From PALSA-1004 sp963829085 (lineage in GTDB: Bacteria; Pseudomonadota; Gammaproteobacteria; Burkholderiales; SG8-41): a stretch of DNA of 64,000 nucleotides. The position numbers and the translations under genes were made by a program. The stretch covers positions 55,292 to 119,291 of the forward strand of contig CAWHHJ010000024.1 of NCBI GenBank assembly GCA_963829085.1, given 5' to 3'. The notes under the pieces are model-generated. The model was not told the DNA's origin. It made no database searches and saw only the letters and a program-made list of their open reading frames with translations. Of this stretch, positions 17,545 to 27,316 are shown piece by piece. Every line of letters starts with the position of its first letter. Position 1 is the first letter of the stretch.

Positions 17545-18154
17545 ATGGACAATCACGCGCGAGTGCGCCAATTCATCGGCGATTTCACCCGTCTCATCGA
17601 ACGTCACGCGAACGACGAGCCGGCAATATTCGATCAGGGCGGAAAACTGCTTGCCGCGCTCGTCAGCGAAGATGACTGGCTGCCGGTTGCTTACTCGATG
17701 CCGGATGCGGATCGCTATCAGCAATATCTCTTGTACTGTGATCCGCTCGAACGCTTCTCAGTGATGAGCTTTGTGTGGGGACCGGGCCAGAAAACGCCGG
17801 TGCATGACCATACCGTTTGGGGAATCATAGGGGTGCTGCGGGGCATGGAGATCTGTCACGAATATGAAGTAACGAGTGGATCCGCTAAAGCGGTCGCTTC
17901 ACATGAATTGCGGCGCGGTGAGATCGATCGCGTGTCCCCTAGCGTCGGGCGACGTCCACAGAGTCGAGAATGCGTATGCCGACCAGATCTCTATCAGCAT
18001 TCATGTTTACGGCGGAAACATAGGCTCGGTGAGCCGCCACCTGTACGACGTAGCATCGGGACGGATGACGCCGTTCGTATCGGGATATTCCGCAGCGTCC
18101 ATGCCAAACTTCTGGGACCGGTCCGCCGAAGTGCGTGCAATGTTAACGGTCTGA
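17545..18154 (+). CDS. Cysteine dioxygenase-like cupin, one frameshift
   Basis: Thiol dioxygenase-type cupin of about 202 residues (cysteine or 3-mercaptopropionate dioxygenase family), which would oxidise a thiol to a sulfinate with O2 and Fe(II). From ATG 17,545 it reads MDNHARVRQFIGDFTRLIER; the iron ligands lie in GQKTPVHDHTVWGIIGVLRG, the HDH pattern of the family. The third His is in ASGDVHRVENAYADQISISI, reached only after a frame change near 17,945. The end reads MPNFWDRSAEVRAMLTV. The Bug gene on the other strand starts 63 bases upstream, so the pair may share a divergent promoter region. An enoyl-CoA hydratase follows after 16 bases. Confidence 0.84.
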
Positions 18155-18170
18155 CGCTCGCTGCCGCGGT

Positions 18171-18897
18171 ATGGAAAACGAGCTGCTGCGCAACCATGAC
18201 GGTCATATCACCCGGCTGACGCTCAATCGTCCGCACAAGGCGAACGCCTTGACGGCGTCGCTCGTCGAAGCACTTATTGACGCGATTGAATATGCTCATA
18301 CCGACGCGACGCGCCTTTTGATCCTCGCCGGCAACGGCGCGCACTTTTGCGCCGGCTTCGATTTTACCGACTACGCCGATTCGAGTGAAGGTGACCTGGT
18401 CTTGCGCTTCATACGCATCGAGCATTTGCTGCAACAGTTGTATCACGCGCCTTTTGCGACGCTCGTTCTCGCTCAGGGAAAAAACTTCGGGGCCGGCGCG
18501 GATCTCGTCTGTGCATGCGCAACACGTATCGCGGCGCCCGGCTGCACATTCCGCATGCCCGGACTGCGTTTCGGTATTGTGCTCGGCACTCGGCGCCTTG
18601 CGCAGCGTATCGGCGCCGATGGCGCACGTGATGTACCTGGCAACGAGTAAGACGTTCACTGCCGACGAAGCGCTGCATCTGGGCTTTTTGAATCACGTGT
18701 CCGCGCCGGCAGAATGGCCAGCGATGACTGATGCAGCCATCAGTGCGTCACATACCCTGACGCGGCCGGCGATTGCGCGGTTGAACGAGCAAATTTCGGC
18801 CGACACGCGCGCGCTCGACATGGCAGCGCTCGTGCAATCAGCGAGTGTTCCCGGACTGAAAGAGCGCATTCGAAATTTCAGAGAGAGCAAACTTTAA
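18171..18897 (+). CDS. Enoyl-CoA hydratase/isomerase family protein, one frameshift
   Basis: Crotonase-fold enzyme of about 242 residues. The N-terminal half has LTLNRPHKANALTASLVEAL, the oxyanion-hole blocks GNGAHFCAGFDFTDY and GKNFGAGADLVCACATRIAA, then FRMPGLRFGIVLGTRRLAQR. The frame then stops early; a second frame continues with AHVMYLATSKTFTADEALHL and GFLNHVSAPAEWPAM and ends NFRESKL. The shift lies near 18,615. The usual catalytic Glu of hydratases is replaced around LRFGIVLGT, so hydratase activity is not certain. It precedes the quinone oxidoreductase gene by 8 bases, in an apparent three-gene run with the thiol dioxygenase. Confidence 0.83.
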
Positions 18898-18905
18898 GGA
18901 ACATC

Positions 18906-19910
18906 ATGAAAGACGACGTGCCACATCAAATGAACGCTGTAATCATCGACGGCGCCGGAGGACCGGATGTTTTGCGCATGAAGCCTCAGCGCACGCCGGT
19001 ACCAAAAGCGGGCGAACTATTGATAAAAGTGGCCGCAGCCGGCGTAAACCGTCCGGACGTGCTGCAGCGCATGGGGCAATACCCGGTGCCTGCGGGCGCG
19101 TCTACACTACCTGGGCTCGAAGTCGGCGGCAGCGTTGCCGCAGTTGGCGAGGGTGTTACTGAATGGAAAGTGGGCGACGCCGTTTGCGCGCTGACACCCG
19201 GCGGCGGCTACGCGGAATTTGCGATCGCGCCGGCGTCCAGTTGTCTGCCCATCCCGCGCGGGCTGACCGTCGCAGAAGCCGCCACACTCCCGGAAACATT
19301 TTTTACCGTTTGGAGCAACGTCTTCGACCGCGGGCGTCTGCAGCCCGGCGAAATTCTGCTCGTGCAGGGCGGATCGAGCGGCATCGGTGTTACGGCAATT
19401 CAAATAGCACATGCGCTCGGGCATCGTGTGTTCGCCACCGCCGGCAGCGCCGAGAAATGCGCCGCGTGCGAGAAGCTCGGCGCCGAACGCGCGGTCAATT
19501 ACAAAACGGAAGACTTCGTCGAGATCATCAAGGCGGCGACCGGCGGCAAAGGCGTTGACGTCATACTCGATATGGTGGCTGGCGATTATGTCGCTCGCGA
19601 GTTAAAGCTTCTCAATCCCGAGGGGCGCATCGTCTTCATCGCTTTTCTCGGCGGCGTGAAAGGCACCATCAACATAGGTGAAGTGATGTTCAAGCGCATC
19701 ACGATCACGGGTTCAACGCTGCGCCCGCGCTCGGTGGAGTTCAAGGCGGCGATTGCGCACGCATTGCGCAATAAAGTGTGGCCGCTGATCGAAGCGGGAA
19801 AAATCAAGCCTGTTGTACACGCAACATTCCCGCTTGCACAAGCCGCCAAGGCTCACGCGCTGATGGAATCGAGTACGCACATCGGCAAGATTGTGCTAAC
19901 TGTCGGTTGA
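18906..19910 (+). CDS. NAD(P)H-quinone oxidoreductase, PIG3-type medium-chain dehydrogenase
   Basis: Zinc-independent medium-chain dehydrogenase/reductase of 334 residues, of the quinone oxidoreductase (TP53I3/PIG3) type. GroES-like N-domain: AAAGVNRPDVLQRMGQYPVP and GLEVGGSVAAVGEGVTEWKV. Rossmann fold: LLVQGGSSGIGVTAIQIAHA then CEKLGAERAVNYKTEDFVE. GKGVDVILDMVAGDYV and EGRIVFIAFLGGVKG are typical too. The catalytic-zinc cysteines of alcohol dehydrogenases are absent. ATG 18,906 has AAGGA 9 bases upstream. It probably reduces quinones or enones with NADPH. Confidence 0.92.
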   Translation: MKDDVPHQMNAVIIDGAGGPDVLRMKPQRTPVPKAGELLIKVAAAGVNRPDVLQRMGQYPVPAGASTLPGLEVGGSVAAVGEGVTEWKVGDAVCALTPGGGYAEFAIAPASSCLPIPRGLTVAEAATLPETFFTVWSNVFDRGRLQPGEILLVQGGSSGIGVTAIQIAHALGHRVFATAGSAEKCAACEKLGAERAVNYKTEDFVEIIKAATGGKGVDVILDMVAGDYVARELKLLNPEGRIVFIAFLGGVKGTINIGEVMFKRITITGSTLRPRSVEFKAAIAHALRNKVWPLIEAGKIKPVVHATFPLAQAAKAHALMESSTHIGKIVLTVG

Positions 19911-20043
19911 GCAACGACGGGATCGTTGCATTCAAGCATCAAACTCGCGTGACATACATCACGGGCGGGACAGGTTGCGCGCGCGTATGACATCATCTTC
20001 AAAAAAACTGCGTGCGCTGAACTAAACGCCGCCACAATTCAAT

Positions 20044-20049
20044 TATAAT
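20044..20049 (+). promoter_or_regulatory. Putative -10 element (TATAAT)
   Basis: A perfect TATAAT sits in an AT-rich island within the 273-base gap between the quinone oxidoreductase and the large coiled-coil gene. The best -35 candidate, CTGAAC at 20,017-20,022, is weak and 21 bases away. It is the most promoter-like stretch of that gap, about 135 bases before the start codon. Confidence 0.35.
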
Positions 20050-20183
20050 AATTTGAGCCGGCAACATCAGTCAGCAGCGCAGCGATGTTCATAGCGATGC
20101 AAGCAACGACCGGCTGATTCGTATCACCCTCGGAAATAATAATAAGGCGCTGCGGCGTCACATTAAATGAAGGGATACCAGCG

Positions 20184-23100
20184 TTGCTGACATCAATGCG
20201 TCCCGATACGGTATACACGAAGACCTCGAAGGGCGTGCTCGAGGTCAAAGACCGCACGATCCGCCTGCCGCGTGAACTGGGCATCGTCTTTCTTGCGGTC
20301 GATGGAAAACGAACCGTCATAGAGCTTTTGCAGCGCACGGAATTTGACCAGGCGAATCTTGACGACGCTCTCGGCAAACTCGTCGCAAGCGGCTATGTGA
20401 AAGTCACAAGCGCGCCGTCCAGGCAGGCGACGGATGAACTGGACCTCGACTTCACATCCCCGGGCATGATTTCGAAGCTGAATACCGAAGCGGAGAAGCG
20501 CACCCGCGCCGAAGCGGACGCGAAGGCGCGCGCCGAGACAGCGTCACGCGCGGCCGCCGACGCCAAGGCACGTGAGCAAGTCGAGGCGCGCGCGAAGGCT
20601 GCAGCCGAAGCAAATGCGCGCCTGCAAGCCGCCGCAAAGCATAGAGCGGAAGAACAAGCGCGGCAGGCTGCGCTGGCGACCGTGAAGGCGCAGCGCGATG
20701 CCGACGCCGCGACCGAGACGAAGGCACGGGCGGAAGCCCAGTCACGCATGCGTCAGGCAATGGCCGCAAAAGCGAATGCGGACGCCGAGGCGCTCGCGCG
20801 GGCGGCTGACGAAGCACGCGCCAACGTCGAAGCGCAGGTCAAGGCGCAGGCCGAAGCAAGCGCGCGTGTCGAGGCGGACGCAAGAGCGCACGCTGAAACC
20901 GAGGCACGCGCCCGGGCTGACGCTGAAGCGCGCGCGCGTAGTACGCTGGAAGCAAAGATGCGGGCAATGGCCCAGGCACTCAGGCAGTCTGAGGAGCGCA
21001 GTAAAGCCGAAGCCGAGGCACGCATGATCGCGTTGGCCGAAGCCAAGCATCGGGCACAAGCAGAAGCGAAGGCGCGCAGCGAGGCGGAAGCACGCGCAAA
21101 GGCGGCTGAGGCGGCGGTTGCAGACGCGCGTGCCATGGCCAAGGCGGCTGCCGACGCACGCGCCGAAGCTGAAGCGCGCGCAAATGCAGAAGCACTTGCT
21201 CGCGCGACGGCCGAGGCGCGCGCGACCGGCGACGTCACCGCCAAGGTTCGCAGCGAAGCACAGGAACTGGCGCGCGTTGCAGAAGCGGCCCGGCAAGCCG
21301 CGCTCGATCGCGCCGAACACGCCGCGCAAGCGCTGGCGAAGGCAGAGGCAAAAGCGCTCGCAGAGGCGAATGCGCGCGCCGCCGCCGAGACAAGAGCCGA
21401 ACAGGAAGCTGCGCGCCGGGCGGAGGAAGAGGCGCGCGCGCTCCGGGAGGCCGCCGAACGCCAATCTGCATTCGAGGAAGAAAAGGCCCGGACACGTGCT
21501 GAATTCAAAGTGCTCGAGGAAGATATCCGTGAGGCAAGCGCCAACGCTGAAGCGCGTGAAAGTGAAGAGCGCAAGGCGCGACTGAGTGCTGAAGCGCTGA
21601 TCGAAGCCGAGCGTAACGCGCGCAAGGAAGCGGAAGCATGGGCGTCAAAGGAAATCGCCGCCCGTGAGGATGAGTTGCAGCAAGCACGCCGCGAAGTGCA
21701 GGAACGTTCAGCAGCCGAAGCGCAGGCCCGTGCCGAAGCAGAGGCCGAGCGCAAGGCGCGTGCCGATGCCGACGCCCGCATCGCTGCCGAGCGCGAATCG
21801 CGGGACGCGGCGCTGAATAAAGCGCGCGATGAAACCGACGCCAAAGTAGCAGCAGCCATAGAACAAGCCGAGAACGCCGCGAAAGCGCAGTTGGAGGCGG
21901 AGCGTCAAGCGCGCGAAGAAGCGGAGAACAAAGCGCGGACTGCGCTGGAGGTCAGTGCGACTGCTGCAAAGGTGATCCGTGATGAAGCCAGCCAGCAGAC
22001 GGCGGTTGCGGAGAAGTCTCGTGACGAAGCGAGACGCATGCTGGACGCCGCGCGCCTGCTGCAGGAGCAGGCGGTAGCAAAAGCCCAGGCCGAGATGATG
22101 GCGCGCGTCCAGGCGGAGCAAAAAGCAGCTAATGAGCGCCGCGCTCGTGCAGCCGCCGAAGACCGCGCGAAGCAGGAAGCCGTCAGCCGTGTCATGAATG
22201 AGCACAAGATCCTCCAGAATGCTCAGAGCGAGGTCGATTCCAAAGTGCAAGCGGAACTCAAAGCCCGCGCGCAGGCGGAAAGGGAGGCCGACATGAAGGA
22301 GCGCCTCGAAGCACAGAAACGCGCCGACGTCACGGGCGCCCAACGCTCGATCGAAGCGGAGCTGGCGGCAGCGAAAGGCGCCACGATGGTGCTTGCCCGC
22401 AAACCCGTGAAATGGGCGCGCACAGTCGGCATCAGCGCAGCAGTGGTGCTCGTGACGGCCATTGCAATACTGCAAATGGCGCCGCTGTCTGCCTTCATTC
22501 CCGGCGTGCAGAAAATTTTGTCCGAACGAGTGCAGGAGCCGGTCAACATCGGCGATCTGCGCTTCAGCATGTTTCCGTTCCCGCAAATAAAGATAGAGCG
22601 GCTGCTGATCGGTAAGGCTCAGGACATCCGCATCGATACGGTAACGGTACCGCTCACTTCATTCGGCGTATTCGGTGAACGGAAACAAATCGATGAAGTC
22701 GATGTCGGGTCCATCGCTATGGACCAATATGCGATCGCGCGCGTCGCAGGATGGGCGCAGACTCCCGCTTCCGACGCTCGCCTGCACGTGCGCACCATTA
22801 AAATCGATTCCGTAAAGCTCACTCTGCCGCGCAGTGACATGCCTTCTTTCGCCGCAGTCATTACGCTTGCCAATGACGGCGGCTGGCAGAAGGCGGTAAT
22901 GCGCGATTCCAAGCTCAATGTGGAACTGCTTGCTCAGAAACAAGCTGGCCAGTTTCAGGCCAACTTCAGCGCGCGCAACTGGCAGCCCCCGTCTGGCCTG
23001 AAGTTCGAGTTTACGGAGCTGTCGGGTTCGGCAATGGTGACCCCTGGACAGGCGATCGTGTCTAATGTCGAGGGGCGGCTCTTTGGCGGCTCCCTGAAAG

Positions 23101-23615
23101 GCGCCGTTACGTTCAAATGGGCCGATGGCCTGGCAGCGGATGGAGACTTCATCGTCGAGGGTGCGGACGTCAGTCAGGTGTTATCCGCGTATACGCGCGA
23201 TTTCCTTGCCACGGGCATGATTGACACGAAATTGAAGTTCTCCGCTAAAGGCCAAACGCCGGAGGATATATTTCGCGCACCGCGCATTTCCGCTACGTTC
23301 GCAGCCCAAAAAGGCGTTGTTAATAACGTCGATCTGGTACGGGCAATACAGTCAGCAAGTCGCTCGCCGCAACGGGGCGGCAAGACGGTTTACTCTGAAA
23401 TCAGCGGCGAAGTACAGGTTGCAGGCGGCCGCATTACCTATCGCAACGTGAAACTCTCCGCTGGTCCACTCAATGCAACCGGCAGTGTTGACGTGGGAGC
23501 CGGTGGCGAAGTGGCAGGCCGGCTTTACGCGCAGCTTGGCACACCGGCCATGTCAGTTGCCCGCGCTGCTCTCCATCTAAGCGGCGCCATCAAGGACCCC
23601 GTCCTGAATCAGTGA
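20184..23615 (+). CDS. Giant TolA-like coiled-coil protein with AsmA-like C-domain
   Basis: A 1,143-residue protein with an unusual build. Residues 1-75 form a small domain (KGVLEVKDRTIRLPRELGIV, then KRTVIELLQRTEFDQANLDD and LGKLVASGYVKV) with a winged-helix-like helix pattern. Residues about 98-735 are an almost uninterrupted Ala/Glu/Arg/Lys coiled coil with repeats such as ARAEAEARANAEALARATAE, like TolA. A single hydrophobic segment at about 747-766 (GISAAVVLVTAIAILQMA) follows. Residues 770-1143 resemble the AsmA family: VNIGDLRFSMFPFPQIKIER, a beta-rich middle, and the end GGRITYRNVKLSAGPLNATG. Topology suggests a cytoplasmic N-domain and coiled coil with the AsmA part in the periplasm. 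Start TTG 20,184 has GAAGGG 8 bases upstream; ATG 20,196 is the alternative. AsmA relatives act in outer-membrane lipid transport. Confidence 0.85.
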   Translation: MLTSMRPDTVYTKTSKGVLEVKDRTIRLPRELGIVFLAVDGKRTVIELLQRTEFDQANLDDALGKLVASGYVKVTSAPSRQATDELDLDFTSPGMISKLNTEAEKRTRAEADAKARAETASRAAADAKAREQVEARAKAAAEANARLQAAAKHRAEEQARQAALATVKAQRDADAATETKARAEAQSRMRQAMAAKANADAEALARAADEARANVEAQVKAQAEASARVEADARAHAETEARARADAEARARSTLEAKMRAMAQALRQSEERSKAEAEARMIALAEAKHRAQAEAKARSEAEARAKAAEAAVADARAMAKAAADARAEAEARANAEALARATAEARATGDVTAKVRSEAQELARVAEAARQAALDRAEHAAQALAKAEAKALAEANARAAAETRAEQEAARRAEEEARALREAAERQSAFEEEKARTRAEFKVLEEDIREASANAEARESEERKARLSAEALIEAERNARKEAEAWASKEIAAREDELQQARREVQERSAAEAQARAEAEAERKARADADARIAAERESRDAALNKARDETDAKVAAAIEQAENAAKAQLEAERQAREEAENKARTALEVSATAAKVIRDEASQQTAVAEKSRDEARRMLDAARLLQEQAVAKAQAEMMARVQAEQKAANERRARAAAEDRAKQEAVSRVMNEHKILQNAQSEVDSKVQAELKARAQAEREADMKERLEAQKRADVTGAQRSIEAELAAAKGATMVLARKPVKWARTVGISAAVVLVTAIAILQMAPLSAFIPGVQKILSERVQEPVNIGDLRFSMFPFPQIKIERLLIGKAQDIRIDTVTVPLTSFGVFGERKQIDEVDVGSIAMDQYAIARVAGWAQTPASDARLHVRTIKIDSVKLTLPRSDMPSFAAVITLANDGGWQKAVMRDSKLNVELLAQKQAGQFQANFSARNWQPPSGLKFEFTELSGSAMVTPGQAIVSNVEGRLFGGSLKGAVTFKWADGLAADGDFIVEGADVSQVLSAYTRDFLATGMIDTKLKFSAKGQTPEDIFRAPRISATFAAQKGVVNNVDLVRAIQSASRSPQRGGKTVYSEISGEVQVAGGRITYRNVKLSAGPLNATGSVDVGAGGEVAGRLYAQLGTPAMSVARAALHLSGAIKDPVLNQ

Positions 23616-23645
23616 TCGCCGCTTGCGGCGACTTGCGCAATGTGA

Positions 23646-25079
23646 TCATCCACCGCTGCTTATTTGCGCGGTAACCGCTACCAGATGCGCAATTGAATTG
23701 GCGTAATACCTGAGCACCGGAAATTCTTCGACGCGCGCGCTAAAGAGTCCGTCGCGTTCGTCTACCATCCTGCGCAGGATCAACATGCGGAGACCGACGG
23801 ACACCGCATAGTCCTGATCGCTGCGCGGGATATAAACATGGGCGCCGCTTTTCTCGAGACTGCTCATAAGGGCAAACACCGCTGATTTGATTTCGAGCGC
23901 GCTCAATGCAGTTTCACCGGACGTGAGGAGCACTGTCGCCACCAGAGAAACCGGCAGTACAGGTGTAACGTCCCCGATGTGCTGCATAAGCTCACCCGCG
24001 ATACCGGCGACATGACGGCGACGGTCGTCATCGGCCACAGTGCGAAGATCGATACGCCGTTGCCTGTAATAGTCGCGCATCGAAAGCGGACGGCCGAAGT
24101 TGACGCACGCGTAGCCGAATCGATACCAGCGTCCCATGGCGAGATGACGTAACTGTTTCGCCGCGAACGCAAGTGCGGTCGCACATGCAGTCAGTGCTCC
24201 GGGCGCTGGTGCTTCATTCGCCTTGAGCAGAAGTGAGCGATCCTCGAGGACGCGATCATAATTGATGCCGACCGGAATAAACACCAGATCGCGGTCACCA
24301 TCCGGATTAAATGCTTTGAGCATATAGTCGAGCAGTCCGAGTTTGGGCGCACCGAGCCGTCCGTCGGTACTCAGTCCGCCCTCCGGATAGACTGCCTGCG
24401 GCACGCCGCCCTCGGTTGCCATCTGCACGTAGCGCTGTAAAACCATTCGGTACAGCCGATCGCCCGACTCACGGCGGACGAAGTAGGCACCCATGGCGCG
24501 TATCAATGTCTGCAGCGGCCACATGCGCGCCCATTCGCCCACTGCATACGACAAGGCGACATGCTCGGCCGCGAGGAAAGCGACCAGAACATAGTCCATG
24601 TTGCTGCGGTGATTCATGACGAACACCACCGTCGATTTCGGATTGATGGCCGCGATCGCCTCGCCATCCGTATAACCGAGACGGACACGATATAAAAAGC
24701 GTGCCAGGGTTTTGGCGAACCAGTAGCCCACGCGGAAGTACAGATATGCGTTGAATGCAGGAACGATTTCGCGCGCGTAGCGATCGACCCGTTGCAAGGC
24801 GACCGTTTTCGGCACGCCGTGTTCGCGACTATACGTGTCGGCCGCCGCCTGCACCTTCGCATCATTGAACAAGCGGTCGATCAGCACGCGCCGCGCAGTC
24901 AGCTTGAACTGCGGAATATCGATATTGAGACGAACGCTGATTTCCTGGAGGACCCGGTGCATCTTGCGGCGGAAGTACCAACGCACGCTTGGGAGCAGTA
25001 GCCATTCAAGGGCCGCCAACGCCGCGAGTATCAGCAATACGGCGTACAGCCATAACGGCAGCGTAACGGTCTGTGTCAT
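23646..25079 (-). CDS. PlsB/PlsC-type glycerolipid acyltransferase
   Basis: Membrane acyltransferase of 477 residues resembling the catalytic half of glycerol-3-phosphate acyltransferase PlsB. A hydrophobic helix at residues 6-28 is followed by basic residues. The HX4D acyltransferase motif is MNHRSNMDYVL, followed by the later motifs GAYFVRRESGDRLYRMVLQR, VYPEGGLSTDGRLGAPKLG and VFIPVGINYDRVLEDRSLL, in PlsB order. The enzyme moves an acyl group to glycerol-3-phosphate or a related acceptor. It is much shorter than E. coli PlsB (about 800 residues). It converges on the AsmA-like gene with 30 bases between stops; a lipid link between the two is tempting but unproven. Confidence 0.87.
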   Translation of the reverse strand: MTQTVTLPLWLYAVLLILAALAALEWLLLPSVRWYFRRKMHRVLQEISVRLNIDIPQFKLTARRVLIDRLFNDAKVQAAADTYSREHGVPKTVALQRVDRYAREIVPAFNAYLYFRVGYWFAKTLARFLYRVRLGYTDGEAIAAINPKSTVVFVMNHRSNMDYVLVAFLAAEHVALSYAVGEWARMWPLQTLIRAMGAYFVRRESGDRLYRMVLQRYVQMATEGGVPQAVYPEGGLSTDGRLGAPKLGLLDYMLKAFNPDGDRDLVFIPVGINYDRVLEDRSLLLKANEAPAPGALTACATALAFAAKQLRHLAMGRWYRFGYACVNFGRPLSMRDYYRQRRIDLRTVADDDRRRHVAGIAGELMQHIGDVTPVLPVSLVATVLLTSGETALSALEIKSAVFALMSSLEKSGAHVYIPRSDQDYAVSVGLRMLILRRMVDERDGLFSARVEEFPVLRYYANSIAHLVAVTAQISSGG

Positions 25080-25214
25080 GAGTCTTCCAGAGTGCTCCGG
25101 CGTACAGCTTTACGCATTTCGCCCGAACGACCGGCAATGAGGAATCCGTTCGATCCCATACATGCCGTTGGGCTAATCATACAGGCGGAATGGATGTGCG
25201 CGGTGATGGATCGC

Positions 25215-26054
25215 CTAAGCTAGCCGCTGCCGGAAATAAGTAGTGTTCTCGTAGTAACTCTCAGTTGCATTAGCGGGATCCCAGCCGGGAATACCGAGTA
25301 GAGGCACCGCCATTAACTCGCGTGTGGCTCGCCACTGGTCAGCCTGTGCTAAACGGTCGGCAAGCGACGCGTCGACTGCATCGAGTTGACGATCTACAGG
25401 CAAATCGAAAAAATCAGGCGCGACTGAGTGCAGCACGCCGCGCGCTGTGACGCCCGGATACGGATGCAGCATTTTTTCGTACAGCGCATGGCCGAAGAGA
25501 TAGAAACGCATGCCACTGATTACGTCGGATCTGCGACGCCAGAATAATTCTTTCCACTCGCCATCGCGCAGCAAATCGCCGACCACACCGTTACTGCTAA
25601 CAACAATCACTCCGCCTTCATCAAACAACGTGAGCACATCCTGTGCGGGGGTTCGATTGAGCGCGCCCGACGCCCGCTGCTCAATCAGCGCGCGATAATG
25701 TCTTTCATTCAGCGCCGCCTTGCTGCGCGGGAACGTTAGCCACACGAGCGCGTTCAAAGTATCGTGCCAGTTGCACGGGCGCATCTGCACTTCACCGCGC
25801 ATGTAAACACGCGGCTCGAACTTGTCCTCGAATGTCGCCTGTCGCGTTTCCTGCGGCACAAACCGCAGGGGCTTTCCTGCTGCATTTTCGAGCGGCGGAT
25901 GGCAAGCGCCGGCGATGGCGTTGAAATCTTCGCATGCAGGCCATGCGCCGGTGGGCAGAGCGCGGACGATTCGACGCAGCGGGATAAACGCCGGCACACG
26001 ATCAATCAAGTCAGGAGTCCATTGTGGAGACACGGCGCTGGATAACAAATTCAT
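25215..26054 (-). CDS. DUF3025 family protein
   Basis: A 279-residue protein of the DUF3025 family found in beta- and gammaproteobacteria. The family-like core is CNWHDTLNALVWLTFPRSKA followed by LNERHYRAL, and later DGEWKELFWRRR and FYLFGHALYEKMLHPYPGVT. No signal peptide and no known catalytic motif. It lies divergently from the FAD oxidoreductase gene with about 100 bases between starts. The function is unknown. Confidence 0.8.
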   Translation of the reverse strand: MNLLSSAVSPQWTPDLIDRVPAFIPLRRIVRALPTGAWPACEDFNAIAGACHPPLENAAGKPLRFVPQETRQATFEDKFEPRVYMRGEVQMRPCNWHDTLNALVWLTFPRSKAALNERHYRALIEQRASGALNRTPAQDVLTLFDEGGVIVVSSNGVVGDLLRDGEWKELFWRRRSDVISGMRFYLFGHALYEKMLHPYPGVTARGVLHSVAPDFFDLPVDRQLDAVDASLADRLAQADQWRATRELMAVPLLGIPGWDPANATESYYENTTYFRQRLA

Positions 26055-26153
26055 CGCTCGAATGTTAAACTATGCGCAGTAATACAGCGGCGCCCGGTCA
26101 GTGAATGCGCAGCCGTTTCATTCGATCCCGTCTTTGCAGCAAACATCCACAAA

Positions 26154-27266
26154 ATGGCCGAAAAAGTAGACTGTGCAGTGATCGGCGCGGGTGTCGTCGG
26201 ACTCGCTATCGCGCGCGAGCTCGCCCTGGCAGGCCGCGAAGTGATCATACTCGAAGCGGAATCGGCGTTTGGCACACATACCAGCGCACGCAACTCCGAG
26301 GTGATTCATGCCGGCATTTATTATCCGACTGGATCGCTCAAAGCACGATTATGCGTCGCCGGGCGAAAAGCTTTATACGAGTATTGCGCAGAGCGCGGCG
26401 TAAACCACAGGCGCATCGGCAAGGTCATTGTCGCCAGCGATGAGACTCAGCTTGACGGTCTCCGCAAATACAAAGAACAGGCGGAGATTAATGGCGTGGA
26501 CGATCTACGCATGTTGACGCGCGACGAGTTGGTGAAAATGGAGCCTGAAGTCGTGAGCCTCGCGGGATTTTTCTCGCCGTCGACCGGCATCATCGATAGC
26601 CATGGTTTGATGCTGGCGTATCTGGGCGACGCTGAAAACCAGGGCGCATCCTTAGTGCTCAACAGTCCCGTGCTATCGGGAGCGGCAACCGACGACGGCA
26701 TAGGCCTCGAAGTCGGCGGTCAGGAGCCGATGAGTATTGTGTGCCGCACGGTGATTAACGCTGCGGGACATGGCGCCCCCGCATTATCGCGCGCGATCAC
26801 TGGTGTGCCGGCTGAGACTGTGCCGCCTAACTATTACTCGATAGGTCACTACTACACCATGACCGGCAAAACGCCGTTCAATCATCTGGTATACCCAGTC
26901 GCGCGCCATGACTGGCTCGGCGTGCATGTCACCATCGATCTCGGCGGACGGTGCAAATTCGGGCCGGACTTCAGTTGGCGCGACAGTCTCGACTATCGCT
27001 TCGACGAGAGCCGGGAAGCACGGTTCTACGAAGCAATCCGCCGTTATTATCCCGGCCTGAAAGACGGCAGTCTGCAACCTGGCTACACCGGCATGCGGCC
27101 CCGCATTACAGGTAAGGATCAGGCTGCAGCGGATTTCGTCATCCAGGATCGCACCGTACATGGCGTAAACGGCATGGTCAATCTATACGGTATCGAGTCG
27201 CCGGGACTGACCTCGTCGCTGGCGATTGGCCGTTACGTCGCAGCGCTCGTCGCAAACGATATGTGA
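26154..27266 (+). CDS. lhgO: FAD-dependent oxidoreductase, L-2-hydroxyglutarate oxidase type
   Basis: FAD enzyme of the DAO superfamily, 370 residues, closest in pattern to LhgO, which oxidises L-2-hydroxyglutarate to 2-oxoglutarate. The dinucleotide motif is CAVIGAGVVGLAIARELALA with VIILEAESAFG. The LhgO-like region TSARNSEVIHAGIYYPTGSL follows, where a His in the E-V-I-H-A-G segment is conserved. The end reads NGMVNLYGIESPGLTSSLAI. No export signal; likely a membrane-peripheral electron donor or an oxidase. It converges with the hydrolase gene at 27,317. Confidence 0.87.
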   Translation: MAEKVDCAVIGAGVVGLAIARELALAGREVIILEAESAFGTHTSARNSEVIHAGIYYPTGSLKARLCVAGRKALYEYCAERGVNHRRIGKVIVASDETQLDGLRKYKEQAEINGVDDLRMLTRDELVKMEPEVVSLAGFFSPSTGIIDSHGLMLAYLGDAENQGASLVLNSPVLSGAATDDGIGLEVGGQEPMSIVCRTVINAAGHGAPALSRAITGVPAETVPPNYYSIGHYYTMTGKTPFNHLVYPVARHDWLGVHVTIDLGGRCKFGPDFSWRDSLDYRFDESREARFYEAIRRYYPGLKDGSLQPGYTGMRPRITGKDQAAADFVIQDRTVHGVNGMVNLYGIESPGLTSSLAIGRYVAALVANDM

Positions 27267-27316
27267 TTAAGACAACGGCGCGCGCGTTGCCGCAATTAGG
27301 TCCGCTGACGTCGGCT

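Noticed and set aside
20753..21859. Minus-strand frame of 368 residues, Ala/Ser/Arg only
   Set aside because: Shadow of the coiled-coil coding strand; its composition follows from the Ala/Glu/Arg codons opposite.
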